Shown here in pieces: positions 9,767 through 23,324 of a stretch of DNA of 64,000 bases (its first letter is position 1; the number at the start of each line of letters is the position of its first letter). The position numbers and the translations under genes were made by a program. The notes under the pieces were generated by a model. The model saw only the letters and a list, made by a program, of their open reading frames with translations, was not told the origin of the DNA and did no database searches. The stretch comes from Alkalicoccobacillus plakortidis (GTDB taxonomy: Bacteria; Bacillota; Bacilli; Bacillales; Bacillaceae_D): assembly GCF_023703085.1 (NCBI RefSeq), contig NZ_JAMQJY010000001.1, positions 2,666,001 through 2,730,000 of the forward strand, written 5' to 3'.

Positions 9767-11471
9767 ATGGGTTACCAGGCATTGTATCGAGTATGGCGCC
9801 CGCAGCTGCTGAAGGATGTTGTTGGACAGACACATTTGACAAAAACCTTGCAAAATGCGCTTGTTCAGAATAAATTTTCGCATGCGTATTTGTTCTCGGG
9901 ACCAAGGGGTACCGGGAAAACAAGTGCTGCCAAAATTATTGCAAAGGCCATTAACTGTGAGAAGGCTCCGGTAGCTGAACCGTGTAATGAGTGTGCAGCT
10001 TGCAGGGGAATTTCCAATGGATCAATTGTTGATGTGATGGAAATTGATGCTGCTTCTAATAACGGTGTAGATGAAATTAGAGATATTCGGGACAAGGTAA
10101 AGTTTGCTCCTAGTGAGGTGCACTACAAGGTTTACATTATAGATGAGGTGCATATGCTCTCAACTGGAGCCTTTAATGCATTGTTAAAGACTCTTGAGGA
10201 ACCGCCGCCCCACGCGATATTTATCCTAGCAACAACTGAACCGCATAAGATTCCGCTAACGATCATTTCTCGCTGCCAGCGTTTTGATTTTAAACCGATT
10301 TCCTCTGAAGCGATGATGTATCGCATGAAGGAGATTCTTGAAGCGGATCACGTACATGTAGAAGATGAAGCCCTTCAACTTATTGTGCAAGCAGCAGATG
10401 GGGGAATGCGGGATGCCTTAAGCTTGCTAGATCAAGCGATCTCGTTTTCAGATGAAACTGTGAGTGCAGAGGCGGTCAGGCTAATTACTGGGGCAATATC
10501 ACGAGAGTCTCTAGCGCGTGTTGCGATCGGATTGCATGATGGACAAACAGCTGAGCTCCTACATTTAATAGATCAAGTATTAAAAGACGGTAAGGATCCG
10601 AAGCGATTTGTTGAAGACCTGCTTTATTATTTTCGAGATGTCCTTCTTTATAAAACATCATCGGATGCGGCGGACTTAATGGAACGAGCTGTTGTTGATG
10701 ACGGGTTTAAACGTCTTTCAGAGGAACTGAGTTATGAGTGGCTTTATCACGCAATCGATACCGTTAATGCGACACAACAGGAAATGAAATGGGCCACACA
10801 CCCGAAAATTTTAATCGAGCTAGCGGTCATTCAATTAATGAACAAACCACAAGTGACGGCTCCTGTTGCACAAGCAGAAGCTGTTCAGTCTCCACAGCTT
10901 GAAGAAAAAATGAAGAAGCTTGGAGCAGATGCTAAACGAGCTGCAAAAGCAAGGTGTGCAAGCTAGACCTGAAGAGAAAGCAGCGACTCAACCGAAGCGC
11001 ACAAGAAAAGCACCACAACAAACAAGGCTTGCAACTGGTCAGGTTAAGGAGTTGCTTGGCAAAGCAGAAAAGCAGAAGCTACAACAAGTGACGTCTCAGT
11101 GGCCAGATGTAACAGCTCGAATGAAAGTGAAAAGCGTCCCTGGTTCAGCGTGGCTAAATGATAGTCGTCCGGTTGCGGCAGCTCCTGATGGGATTCTATT
11201 AGCATTTCAAAATGAGATGCATCGTGATATGATGGATACGAAGTTTAGAGAAATCTTGCTCGAGGTTCTTGGGGAAGTTTTTGGAGAAGGCATGTCGTTT
11301 TTAACCTTACTTCAATCTCAATGGACTAAGTTAAAGGATGAGTTTGTAAAGGAACAGAAAACAGGAGAAACTGAAGGAAGTTCAGAGGATCAACCTGTAA
11401 CTGATCCCCTTATTGATGAAGCCGTTAAGCTTGTTGGTGAGGATTTGATTGAATGGGCAGACCAAAATTGA
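9767..11471 (+). CDS. dnaX: DNA polymerase III subunits gamma/tau (frame interrupted by one extra base)
   Basis: This is the clamp-loader ATPase subunit that also tethers polymerase and helicase at the replication fork. The start ATG 9767 gives the family N-terminus [13 protein letters not shown]. The AAA+ domain shows Walker [10 protein letters not shown], a zinc module (CNECAAC), Walker B IIDEVHML and the ISRCQRF sensor region. At GCTTGG (10918-10923) one base must be removed (restoring GCTGG) to continue as [13 protein letters not shown] into the tau C-terminus. As written, it stops at 10966. The corrected product is 567 residues, close to B. subtilis DnaX. The shift is +1, opposite in direction to the E. 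coli programmed -1 event, and matches the indel signature elsewhere, so I read it as an error in an essential gene. Confidence 0.92.
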
Positions 11472-11487
11472 CTGGAGGAATCATAAA

Positions 11488-11799
11488 ATGAAGAACATGG
11501 GTAATATGATGAAACAAATGCAGAAAATGCAGAAGCAAATGGCACAGGCTCAGGAAGAGTTAAAGGAAAAAACGGTAGAAGCAACAGCTGGTGGCGGTAT
11601 GGTTACGGTAACAGCAAGTGGTGACAAACGTATTTTGGATATTACGATCTCTGAGGATGTTGTTGATCCGGATGATATCGAGATGCTTCAAGATCTTGTA
11701 CTAGCAGCAACAAATGAAGCTCTTAAGCTTGTTGATGAACTTGTTGAGCAAGATATGGGTAAATTCACTAAAGGAATGAATATTCCTGGAATGTTCTAG
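11488..11799 (+). CDS. yaaK: Nucleoid-associated protein, YbaB/EbfC family
   Basis: This small dimeric DNA-binding protein belongs to the YbaB/EbfC family. The start at 11488 follows TGGAGGAATC; the open frame extends upstream into dnaX and is discarded. The 103-residue product has the N-terminal Met/Gln-rich amphipathic helix ([13 protein letters not shown]). The core beta-strand segment [13 protein letters not shown] and a C-terminal helix follow. It lies 16 bp after dnaX and 12 bp before recR, a conserved dnaX-yaaK-recR operon in Firmicutes. Confidence 0.95.
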   Translation: MKNMGNMMKQMQKMQKQMAQAQEELKEKTVEATAGGGMVTVTASGDKRILDITISEDVVDPDDIEMLQDLVLAATNEALKLVDELVEQDMGKFTKGMNIPGMF

Positions 11800-11811
11800 G
11801 GAGGTTAGCCA

Positions 11812-12408
11812 TTGCAATATCCTGAACCGATAGCCAAACTAATTGATGGCTTTATGAGATTACCGGGAATTGGTCCCAAAACAGCGAGCCGTTTGGCGTT
11901 TTATGTATTAGATATGAAAGAAGATGACGTTCTTGATTTTGCGAAGGCATTGGTTAATGCGAAGCGAAACTTAACGTATTGCTCTGTGTGTCATAATATT
12001 ACGGACCAAGATCCATGCCATATATGTGAAGATAAAGCGCGCGATCAGTCTATGGTCTGTGTTGTGCAAGAGTCACGGGATGTTATGGCGATGGAGAAGA
12101 TGAGGGAATACCCTGGTCAGTACCACGTATTACACGGAGCGATTTCTCCTATGGAAGGAATCGGTCCAGAAGATATTAAAGTCCCAGAACTACTTAAACG
12201 ATTGCAGGACGATACGATACAAGAGGTTATTATCGCAACCAATCCTACAATTGAAGGAGAAGCGACTGCTATGTATATTTCCCGTTTAGTTAAACCAACC
12301 GGTATTAAAGTGACGAGAATTGCTCACGGACTTCCTGTTGGTGGGGACTTAGAATACGCAGATGAAGTGACGTTATCAAGAGCAATTGAAGGTAGACGAG
12401 AATTGTAA
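11812..12408 (+). CDS. recR: Recombination mediator protein RecR
   Basis: RecR works with RecF and RecO to load RecA on single-stranded DNA during recombinational repair. The gene starts at TTG behind GGGAGGTTAG and gives 198 residues, the usual length. It shows the helix-hairpin-helix region [14 protein letters not shown], the four-cysteine zinc finger (CSVCHN...CHIC), and a Toprim domain with [14 protein letters not shown] and [10 protein letters not shown]. The C-terminal Walker-B-like segment includes [17 protein letters not shown]. It is in the dnaX-yaaK-recR-yaaL operon. Confidence 0.97.
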   Translation: MQYPEPIAKLIDGFMRLPGIGPKTASRLAFYVLDMKEDDVLDFAKALVNAKRNLTYCSVCHNITDQDPCHICEDKARDQSMVCVVQESRDVMAMEKMREYPGQYHVLHGAISPMEGIGPEDIKVPELLKRLQDDTIQEVIIATNPTIEGEATAMYISRLVKPTGIKVTRIAHGLPVGGDLEYADEVTLSRAIEGRREL

Positions 12409-12416
12409 GGCAGGCG

Positions 12417-12644
12417 ATGTCATTGTTTTTTCGGAAAAAGGGTAAGCTTAGAATGGAAGAAAATGAACGACTGCTGAACCATATAGAAGTCACAAAAGAG
12501 CGCTATGATAATCAAAGGCAACTTATTGAACATAGTGTGGATCCGTCAGAAGATGTGATTTCACGAATGAAGCTAACAGAGGCGAAGTATTCGTTTTTAA
12601 TAAGAGAAGCGAGAATTCGTCGCGCGAGAAAGAACAGCCTGTGA
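12417..12644 (+). CDS. yaaL: YaaL family protein (DUF2508)
   Basis: This is a small conserved protein of unknown function found between recR and bofA in Bacillus. The 75-residue product is highly charged and mostly helical, with many Arg/Lys residues at the C-terminus (REARIRRARKN). It has no signal peptide or membrane segment. It starts 8 bp after the recR stop, behind AAGGCAGG. Its last codons overlap the left arm of a terminator, so the operon probably ends here. Confidence 0.85.
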   Translation: MSLFFRKKGKLRMEENERLLNHIEVTKERYDNQRQLIEHSVDPSEDVISRMKLTEAKYSFLIREARIRRARKNSL

Positions 12645-12668
12645 AGACAGGTTGTTCTTTTTTCTTAT
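12630..12668 (+). terminator. Terminator after yaaL
   Basis: AAGAACAGCCTGT pairs with ACAGGTTGTTCTT with one G-T pair around a 4-base loop, followed by a T-rich run. The left arm overlaps the end of yaaL. Confidence 0.85.
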
Positions 12669-12716
12669 ATAAGGACATACATTGAGGAAAGGGCAAGCTG
12701 TATGGGAGGAGAGACA

Positions 12717-12980
12717 ATGGATCCGATTATTCTTTTTGCGTTGTTGGGTGGTGCTGTTATTCTTTTGTTGACCGTGGGAGCGCCAATGAGACCCATTCGT
12801 CTTGTAGGTAATATTGCTGTTAAATTAGTGATTGGCTTGCTGCTATTGTTTCTTGTTAATGCGTCAGGAAGTTGGACAGGGCTTCATGTCCCTATCAATC
12901 CAGTGACTGCATCTGTGACGGGGCTGTTAGGCGTACCAGGATTAGTTCTACTAGTTGTTGTGAAGCAATTTGTTCTATAG
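12717..12980 (+). CDS. bofA: Pro-sigmaK processing inhibitor BofA
   Basis: BofA is an integral protein of the membrane around the forespore. Together with SpoIVFA it holds the SpoIVFB protease inactive until the forespore signals. The start at 12717 follows GGAGGAG. The 87-residue product has two hydrophobic segments (about residues 2-20 and 33-55) and the family C-terminus with NPVTASVTGLLGVPGL. It lies between yaaL and the rRNA operon, as in B. subtilis. Confidence 0.93.
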   Translation: MDPIILFALLGGAVILLLTVGAPMRPIRLVGNIAVKLVIGLLLLFLVNASGSWTGLHVPINPVTASVTGLLGVPGLVLLVVVKQFVL

Positions 12981-13008
12981 AGAGAAGGAAGCTGAATGTC
13001 ATTCGAAG

Positions 13009-13043
13009 ACCTACTTCGTAGCTAATACGGAGTAGGTTTTTTA
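13009..13043 (+). terminator. Terminator after bofA
   Basis: ACCTACTTCGTA (13009-13020) pairs with TACGGAGTAGGT (13026-13037), followed by T-rich sequence. Confidence 0.87.
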
Positions 13044-13083
13044 TTGTTGATAGAGTAAAGCTCAAATTTATTTTAAAAAGTTA

Positions 13084-13245
13084 TTGCTTTTTAATTGTGG
13101 GCATGGTAAATTATATCTTGCTGTCAGGTGAGCAAGTAAACAACTTAAAAAAATCTTTTTAAAAAAGTTCTTTACTTTCTAGTTAACCTCATGGTATATT
13201 AGTTAAGTCGCCAACAGCGACACCGAGTTCTTTGAAAACTGAACA
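13084..13245 (+). promoter_or_regulatory. rRNA operon promoters and boxA-like antitermination leader
   Basis: Two tandem sigA-like promoters precede the rRNA genes. P1 is TTGCTT (13084-13089), 17 bp, TAAATT (13107-13112). P2 is TTTACT (13171-13176), 18 bp, TATATT (13195-13200). Downstream, TTCTTTGAAAACTGAAC near 13228 is the boxA-type leader sequence typical of Bacillus rRNA operons. A related copy, TTCTTTGAAAACTAAAT, lies in the 16S-23S spacer near 15084. Confidence 0.7.
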
Positions 13246-13411
13246 AAAGCCAAGCGTACGAAGAGATACACGATATCTCATAGTAATAAAAAGTCGCAAA
13301 AAATGATCTCGTTTTCGAGTAAGGATTTGTGCAAATTAAACTTTGTTTGATTTTAGACACATTCGTGTCTGTCATCAAAGTTAGTCAGCAGTTGAGCAAT
13401 CAACTCACCAC

Positions 13412-14968
<1,557 letters not shown>

Positions 14969-15208
14969 GGGAGTAATACTTCTAGTCGATCACACAGGTT
15001 CGCCTGATGTGAATACGCTTTGGCTTTTGTTCGGTTTTGAATGAACTTCGTTCATTCTGAACCCACTTTTTTTGTGGGCAATGGTTCTTTGAAAACTAAA
15101 TCGTGCAATGCAAAACACACACAACGCAATCATCTCTATAGATGTGAGCGAGTCTTTATATACACCATACTTGATGAATGGCATCGTCAGATGACCTGAA
15201 ATCAAATT

Positions 15209-18140
<2,932 letters not shown>

Positions 18141-18373
18141 ACATGGTGAAAGACAGTGTGAGTAGCATAGAAACAGGAAGAAGAAGTCACTTCGGTGAAT
18201 TCCTCCTCCTGTGGGCACGATTTGGTTTTGAGAGAATCTTTCTCAAGATGGACAACAAGCATCAAGTGATTCGAGGACACAAGGATTGGAACGAAGGAGC
18301 GTATCTTCATACGTGACGGAGTGACAAGACGAAGTGGACAAAGAAGCGCGCCGATGATTGGCCGTCCAGCATA

Positions 18374-18490
18374 GTCCGGTAGCAATAGCGAAGAGGTCAC
18401 ACCCGTTCCCATGCCGAACACGGCCGTTAAGCTCTTCTGCGTCAATGGTAGTTGGGGGCTTCCCCCTGCGAGAGTAGAACGTTGCCGGGC
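18374..18490 (+). rRNA. rrf: 5S ribosomal RNA
   Basis: About 117 nt, with the conserved segments AGCGAAGAGGTCACACCCGT and CCGAACACGGCCGTTAAGC. The terminal stem pairs TCCGGTAGC with GTTGCCGGG. Ends are estimated. Confidence 0.95.
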
Positions 18491-18500
18491 ACTAAAAAAG

Positions 18501-18546
18501 AACCCCTTCATCTGATGGTTAACCCATTGGATGAAGGGGTTTTTTG
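18501..18546 (+). terminator. rRNA operon terminator
   Basis: AACCCCTTCATC (18501-18512) pairs with GATGAAGGGGTT (18530-18541). A nested ATGG/CCAT stem lies inside, and a T-run follows. Confidence 0.92.
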
Positions 18547-18656
18547 TGTGGATATGGATTGGAGAAGCAAGAGATATCGGAATTGGAGTCAGAGGAAGAA
18601 ATCGATTCGGATATAGACCGATTAAAAGCAGTAAAGAGAAGGAACAAAGGCAATAC

Positions 18657-19388
18657 CAAGAAACAGGCGAACGTAACCAAGCTAGAGCACCTATTCACCA
18701 AGAAACAAGCTTCATTAACAAGAGGAACCGGAGATAAAGCAAGAACAAATCATCTTTTACCCAGCATCAAGCCCCGACACTAAGAAAAACAGCTAGCTAA
18801 CCAAGAGGCACCCCACACTAGCAAGAGAAAGAACAACGTTAGCAAGAACCTTTTTCATACCACCAAGAGACTTCTCTTCACACCAAGAACCACCTCCCCA
18901 CACCAAGCCCGAACTCTCCGCACCAAGAGAGAAAGCCCAACAGTAAGAGCTCTGCCCAACCATCTCAAAAGGAATAAACCTATCAAGGTTTAAATCGATT
19001 AAATAAACCCTGCAAACCTCTTAACCCGAAAACCAAGGGCAATACCAAGAACCATCAACCCTTAACCAAGCTAGAGCACCCATTCACCAAGAAACGAGCT
19101 GCACCTCCAAGAGAAACAAATGAAAAACCAAGACCAATCCTCTTCTTACTAAGCTAGAGCTCCAGACAACCAGAAGAACCCCAAGAAAACCAAGAGCCTC
19201 ACCTCATCAGCAAGAGAGAACCCAACACTACTAAGACATGGCACACTACACCAAGAAAGAAACGTATTTATCAAGAGCGCCCTCCCAACACCAAGTCCTG
19301 CACGACTCATAAAAGGAATAAACCTATTCAGGTTTAGATCTCTTAAATCTCACAACCTCATTCCAAGTCCCACCCCTCTAATTCAAGA
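18657..19388 (+). repeat. Phased repeat array, CAAGA core every 20-21 bp (array 1)
   Basis: The roughly 1-kb gap between the rRNA terminator and yknW has no credible gene. From 18657 to 19388 a (C/T)AAG(A) core recurs on the plus strand at 20- or 21-bp steps. One run is 18802, 18822, 18843, 18864, 18884, 18904, 18924, 18944; another is 19067, 19088, 19108, 19129, 19150; another is 19191, 19211, 19232, 19252, 19272, 19292. About 35 periods average near 20.5 bp. Spacers are not conserved and are rich in A and C on this strand. Segments 18649-18710 and 19038-19099 are long near-duplicates 389 bp apart. A 30-bp element with an AAACCT/AGGTTT hairpin occurs at 18967 and 19311. The function is unknown to me. 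Confidence 0.85.
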
Positions 19389-19447
19389 GCAAACCTAAAG
19401 AACTCCATAATCATATTCCAATTAATTTAATAAATTTGGAAAAAGTA

Positions 19448-19475
19448 TGAATCTATTTGTGAGTTAACACGTATA
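19448..19475 (+). promoter_or_regulatory. sigW-type promoter of yknWXYZ
   Basis: TGAATC at 19448-19453, a 16-bp spacer, and CGTATA at 19470-19475 match the sigW consensus TGAAAC-N16-CGTA with one mismatch. The B. subtilis yknWXYZ operon belongs to the sigW envelope-stress regulon, which supports the reading. Confidence 0.7.
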
Positions 19476-19511
19476 GGTAGATGACAATCTTTTTGGAGGG
19501 GATATTTACAT

Positions 19512-20183
19512 ATGAGTTTAGTAGAAAACGAAAGTAAAAAACCATCAATGGTAGGCATTTTTTCTAGTCCAATTGTTCAACTTGAAAGAATTAAGGAAAG
19601 ACCGTTAGTTTTGATTCCATTATTAGTTGTTTTAGCTATCAGTATCATTGGATCTGCGATTTTAGCGTTTATTCCCGATTACTCAAGCATGACTGAGTTA
19701 ATGATTCAACAAGGTTCGGCTACTGAAGAAATGATTGAAGTATTAGAAGTGATGAGTAGAGTCATTGTGTTAATAGCGGGTATTTTTACTCCGGTTTTGC
19801 TGGCAATTCTACCTGCTTTTATTTTTTGGTTGGTTGCTAAAATTACTGGGAGTATGGTTACGTATAAACAATTAGTCTCACTTATGCTTTATATTAGCTT
19901 GATTGCAGCAATCGGTTATTTATTTAATGCGGTAGTAGTCGCTCTATTTAATCTTGAGCCAACAGTTATCGTAACAGGTATTGGGCAGTTTTTTGATTCT
20001 ATGGAACCTATGTATAGTTTTTATAGTCTAATAGATATATTTACTATTTGGTATGTGATTTTGACAGCTCTTGGTTTGCGTTATGTGGCAGGTTTTAATA
20101 ATGGGCTCGCTTGGTCCTTACCGATTCTTTATAGTGTGGGATCAGCATTAATAGGTTATCTTAGCACATTAGCAGCTATCTAA
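19512..20183 (+). CDS. yknW: Yip1-family membrane protein YknW
   Basis: YknW is an integral membrane protein that assists the YknXYZ ABC complex; in B. subtilis the set protects cells from the SdpC toxin. The 223-residue product has a short soluble N-terminus and five or more hydrophobic segments (about residues 32-55, 84-112, 119-146, 176-193 and 200-220). This matches a Yip1 domain. It starts behind GGAGGGG with a sigW-type promoter upstream. It is the first gene of the four-gene yknWXYZ order. In B. subtilis this operon lies elsewhere on the chromosome; here it sits between the rRNA operon and csfB. Confidence 0.85.
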   Translation: MSLVENESKKPSMVGIFSSPIVQLERIKERPLVLIPLLVVLAISIIGSAILAFIPDYSSMTELMIQQGSATEEMIEVLEVMSRVIVLIAGIFTPVLLAILPAFIFWLVAKITGSMVTYKQLVSLMLYISLIAAIGYLFNAVVVALFNLEPTVIVTGIGQFFDSMEPMYSFYSLIDIFTIWYVILTALGLRYVAGFNNGLAWSLPILYSVGSALIGYLSTLAAI

Positions 20184-20204
20184 ACTTTATTAAGGAGTGA
20201 GTAG

Positions 20205-21323
20205 ATGAGTAAAAAGAAATTTTTTATCGCCTCTGGTATCATCGTTGCTGTGCTATCGTTTGCTTCAATTGCCATTGTGCAATCACAGTCTCAAAATGTA
20301 AGTGGTTCGATTGTAGATGTTGTGAATCCAGTAATTGAACCTCTTAAAACAGAGGTAATGCTTCCTGGGACGGTGAAGTCGGAGCATCGACAATCCATTA
20401 GTTTTTCGCCTGACTTAGGAGAGACGTATCAACTTCTTGTAGAAGAGGGGGATGATATTAATGAGGGTGCGGACCTAATTCAATATGATGGAACTCAATC
20501 AAAATCAGAGCAAGAGAAAGTAGCTCTACAGATTGAAGCCGGTTACTTACATATAAACTACCTTGAAAAACAAGAAGAAGAGGTAAAGAAACGTGAAAAA
20601 GATTTAAAAAAAGAAGTAGGAGAAAAAGAGGCAAAAGAAACAGTTCAAGCCGAAAAGGATCAACTTGAATTTGAACGAAAAAATGCCAATCTAGATTTAC
20701 GACAGTTGTTACTGCAAAAGGAAGAGTTAGAGGAGCAGAAACAGAAACTTACGATAAAAAGTGAATTGGCTGGTACGGTTTTATCTGCAGAAGAGAATCC
20801 TATTGAGCAGAAACCTATTATTGAAATTATAGCCGCGGATCAATTAATTGTTGAAGGTACATTAAGTGAATATGATTCTTTAGTTGTTGAAGAAGATCAG
20901 ACGGTCGCTATAACCTCAGATGCTCAGCCGGGTGAAGAGTGGACAGGTACTGTAAGCTCCATTGGGTTTATGCCTATTGAAAACGAACTAACGGGTGGTG
21001 ATGGTGAGCGAACGGAATATCCTGTAACCATTAAACTAGACGATGGAGATATAACTAAATTAAAGCCAGGATATAATTTGATCTTAAGAATTGCAACAGA
21101 AGAAAAACAAGCGCTTACTGTTCCAAATTCTGCTGTTTTATCTGAAGAAGGCACGAGTTATGTTCTGATTATTGAAGAAGGGAAAGCGATAAAAAGAGAG
21201 GTCACGGTCGGTATACAGTCAGGGTCAAATTCAGAAATTGTAAATGGTCTATCTGAAGAGGTAGATGTGGTTGTTAATCCTTCAGGGGTTAACGAAGGAA
21301 ATGAAGTGAGTATTAATGATTAA
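20205..21323 (+). CDS. yknX: Membrane-fusion (periplasmic adaptor-like) protein YknX
   Basis: This adaptor subunit of a MacAB-like ABC transporter is anchored by one N-terminal helix (about residues 5-27) with the rest outside the membrane. The 372-residue product has a split lipoyl/barrel-sandwich region (near residues 50-95 and 180-215). These flank a charged coiled-coil hairpin (about residues 98-185, rich in EK and Q). A C-terminal beta-barrel follows. It overlaps the ATPase gene by 8 bp and follows yknW by 21 bp. The length is close to B. subtilis YknX. Confidence 0.88.
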   Translation: MSKKKFFIASGIIVAVLSFASIAIVQSQSQNVSGSIVDVVNPVIEPLKTEVMLPGTVKSEHRQSISFSPDLGETYQLLVEEGDDINEGADLIQYDGTQSKSEQEKVALQIEAGYLHINYLEKQEEEVKKREKDLKKEVGEKEAKETVQAEKDQLEFERKNANLDLRQLLLQKEELEEQKQKLTIKSELAGTVLSAEENPIEQKPIIEIIAADQLIVEGTLSEYDSLVVEEDQTVAITSDAQPGEEWTGTVSSIGFMPIENELTGGDGERTEYPVTIKLDDGDITKLKPGYNLILRIATEEKQALTVPNSAVLSEEGTSYVLIIEEGKAIKREVTVGIQSGSNSEIVNGLSEEVDVVVNPSGVNEGNEVSIND

Positions 21324-21984
21324 GTTAGAGAAGGTAAACAAGTCCTTTAAAGTGGCCATGGAAGAAACGCCGGTTTTAACAGACATTCATTTAGAAATTA
21401 CAGAAGGATCTTTTTCAGCGATTATGGGCCCGTCTGGATCCGGTAAATCAACTTTAATGAATGTCATTGGGTGTCTGGATCAGCCAACTACTGGGAGTTA
21501 TTTTTTAAATGGCGAGAATGTTACGAACTTAGACGATATTCAGCTTGCAAAGCTTCGGAATAAATACATCGGTTTTATTTTTCAGCAGTTTCACTTATTG
21601 CCACGATTAACAGCTTTAAAAAACGTTGAGCTACCAATGGTGTATGCAGGAGTTAGTAAAAAAGAGCGTGAAGAACGTGCACGACATGCACTGGAACGGG
21701 TTGGTCTTGCTGAACGTGTAAACTACTTACCTAATTCATTATCAGGTGGTCAAAAGCAGCGAGTGGCTATTGCGCGTTCTCTAGTGAATGATCCAACCAT
21801 TATATTGGCTGATGAACCAACAGGGGCACTTGATACTAAAACCAGTGCTGCGATTATGGAGTTATTGACCGACTTGAATAAAGAAGGCACAACGATTGCC
21901 ATTGTTACACATGAACCTGAAATAGCTGAATATACGGAGAGAACTATTTTTGTAAGAGATGGACGCTTAGTTGAGTCACTCTAA
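21316..21984 (+). CDS. yknY: ABC transporter ATPase YknY (MacB/LolD type)
   Basis: This is the ATP-hydrolysing subunit of the YknXYZ complex. The 222-residue product shows Walker A GPSGSGKST (near residue 38), Q-loop FIFQQFHLLP, signature LSGGQKQRVAIARSL, Walker B ILADEPTGALD and H-loop VTHEPE. NVELPMVYAG is characteristic of the MacB/LolD subgroup, which drives mechanotransmission rather than substrate passage. It overlaps yknX and precedes the permease gene yknZ by 23 bp. Confidence 0.92.
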   Translation: MIKLEKVNKSFKVAMEETPVLTDIHLEITEGSFSAIMGPSGSGKSTLMNVIGCLDQPTTGSYFLNGENVTNLDDIQLAKLRNKYIGFIFQQFHLLPRLTALKNVELPMVYAGVSKKEREERARHALERVGLAERVNYLPNSLSGGQKQRVAIARSLVNDPTIILADEPTGALDTKTSAAIMELLTDLNKEGTTIAIVTHEPEIAEYTERTIFVRDGRLVESL

Positions 21985-22007
21985 GTACTCGGGAAAGGAA
22001 TGAAGAG

Positions 22008-23202
22008 ATGGGTTTTGTAGAGAATATTAGAATGGCTGTCGCCTCTATACGATCACATAAAATGCGTTCTCTCTTAACGATGCTGGGTATCATTATCGGA
22101 GTTGCTTCTGTCATTATTGTTGTAGCGATTGGACAAGGTGGAGAAGCGATGCTCAAAGAGCAAATTGTTGGTGAGGGCAATACGAGTGAACTGTATTATG
22201 CACCATCAGAGGAGGAATTGCAGAGCAACCCTTCTGCTTGGGAATCTGCATTTAGTACGGAGGATGTTCGCGAACTTGAACTATTAGATGGCGTTTCTAA
22301 TGTTGTGGCATATAGCATGGAATATGGTTCAGCTTTTTTTCAAAATGAAGAGACAGATACAAATATCTTTGGTGTGAATCAGGCTTATATGGATGTTCAA
22401 GGCTTCACCGTTTCTAAAGGGAGTACGTTAAGTGATCAGGATTTTGTTAGCGGTCAAAGAAAGGTGTTAATATCAGAAACTCTGAATGAAGAATTATTTG
22501 GTGAGGAATCGTCTATTGGTGAGATCATACGAATTGGTCAGCAGCCAGTTGAGGTAATCGGAGTGCCTGGAACCACCAACAGGACTGTTAGCATTCATGA
22601 GTGGAAGTGAAATTTATCTTCCGTCTGAAACTTGGCGGACCATTTATGGAAAAACAGAATATAGCCAATTAACCATTCAGGCAGAAAATCTGGATGACCT
22701 CCAAGCAACAGGAGAGTCTGCAGCAGATTATTTGAATAACAAGTACGGGACAGACGAAGCGTATCAAGTTTTGAATATGGAACAAATGGCGGAGGGACTT
22801 GGCCAGGTCACACGAATTATGACATTGATTATTGGCGGCATTGCCGGCATCTCTCTATTAGTTGGAGGAATTGGTGTGATGAACATTATGCTGGTTTCTG
22901 TGACAGAGCGGACAAGGGAGATCGGTATCCGAAAATCACTTGGTGCAACTAGAGGTCAGATCTTGCAACAGTTCCTAATCGAATCGATTATTTTAACGTT
23001 AATAGGTGGCGGTATTGGTATTGCTGGCGGTGCCTTATTGGTAACAATTGTATCGGCTATATTTGGCTTACCTACCTTAGTTTCCATCCCGGTTGTCATT
23101 GGTGGTTTACTATTCTCGATGCTAATCGGTATTATCTTTGGCATTATGCCGGCTAACAAGGCTGCAAAGCTTAATCCAATTGATGCATTAAGGTATGAAT
23201 AA
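22008..23202 (+). CDS. yknZ: MacB-like permease YknZ (frame interrupted by one extra base)
   Basis: This FtsX/MacB-fold permease completes the YknWXYZ complex. The N-terminal helix (residues about 20-42, LLTMLGIIIGVASVIIV) is followed by a large extracellular MacB core. The C-terminal FtsX domain has three helices, including RTREIGIRKSLGATRGQI. The frame breaks at TGCCTGG (22564-22570). Removing one C gives TGCTGG and reads VIGVLEPPTGLLAFMSGSE, joining both parts smoothly. The written frame instead reads VPGTTNRTVSIHEWK and stops at 22610. The corrected length is 397 residues, the same as B. subtilis YknZ. The indel matches the window-wide signature. Confidence 0.88.
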
Positions 23203-23273
23203 ATGATTCTTTCTATTTCATAGGCACATAGACCGGCTTCTGTGAATATATGTAAGGGAGAGTCATTTTAGAG

Positions 23274-23303
23274 GTTTGGAAAAAGTGGGCTTGGGCGATA
23301 CTG
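23274..23303 (+). promoter_or_regulatory. sigF/sigG-type forespore promoter of csfB
   Basis: GTTTG (23274-23278), a 15-bp spacer and GGCGATACTG (23294-23303) fit the sigF pattern GYWTA-N15-GGNRANANTR, with a perfect -10. csfB is sigF-controlled in B. subtilis. Confidence 0.65.
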
Positions 23304-23324
23304 TTACAAAGGAGTTGGTCTCTA

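Noticed and set aside
10880..10970. Programmed frameshifting in dnaX producing gamma and tau
   Set aside because: The needed shift is +1, not the -1 known from E. coli. The break falls at GCTTGG like the others, and across the window the extra base lies in different codon phases and on both strands, which excludes a common ribosomal mechanism.
18531..18783. Two overlapping open frames of 68 and 79 codons after the 5S gene
   Set aside because: They lie in the terminator and the low-complexity start of the repeat array, lack ribosome-binding sites and resemble no protein.
18657..19388. CRISPR array
   Set aside because: Only a core of about 5 bases is conserved, the step is 20-21 bp rather than 55-75, and no cas genes are nearby.
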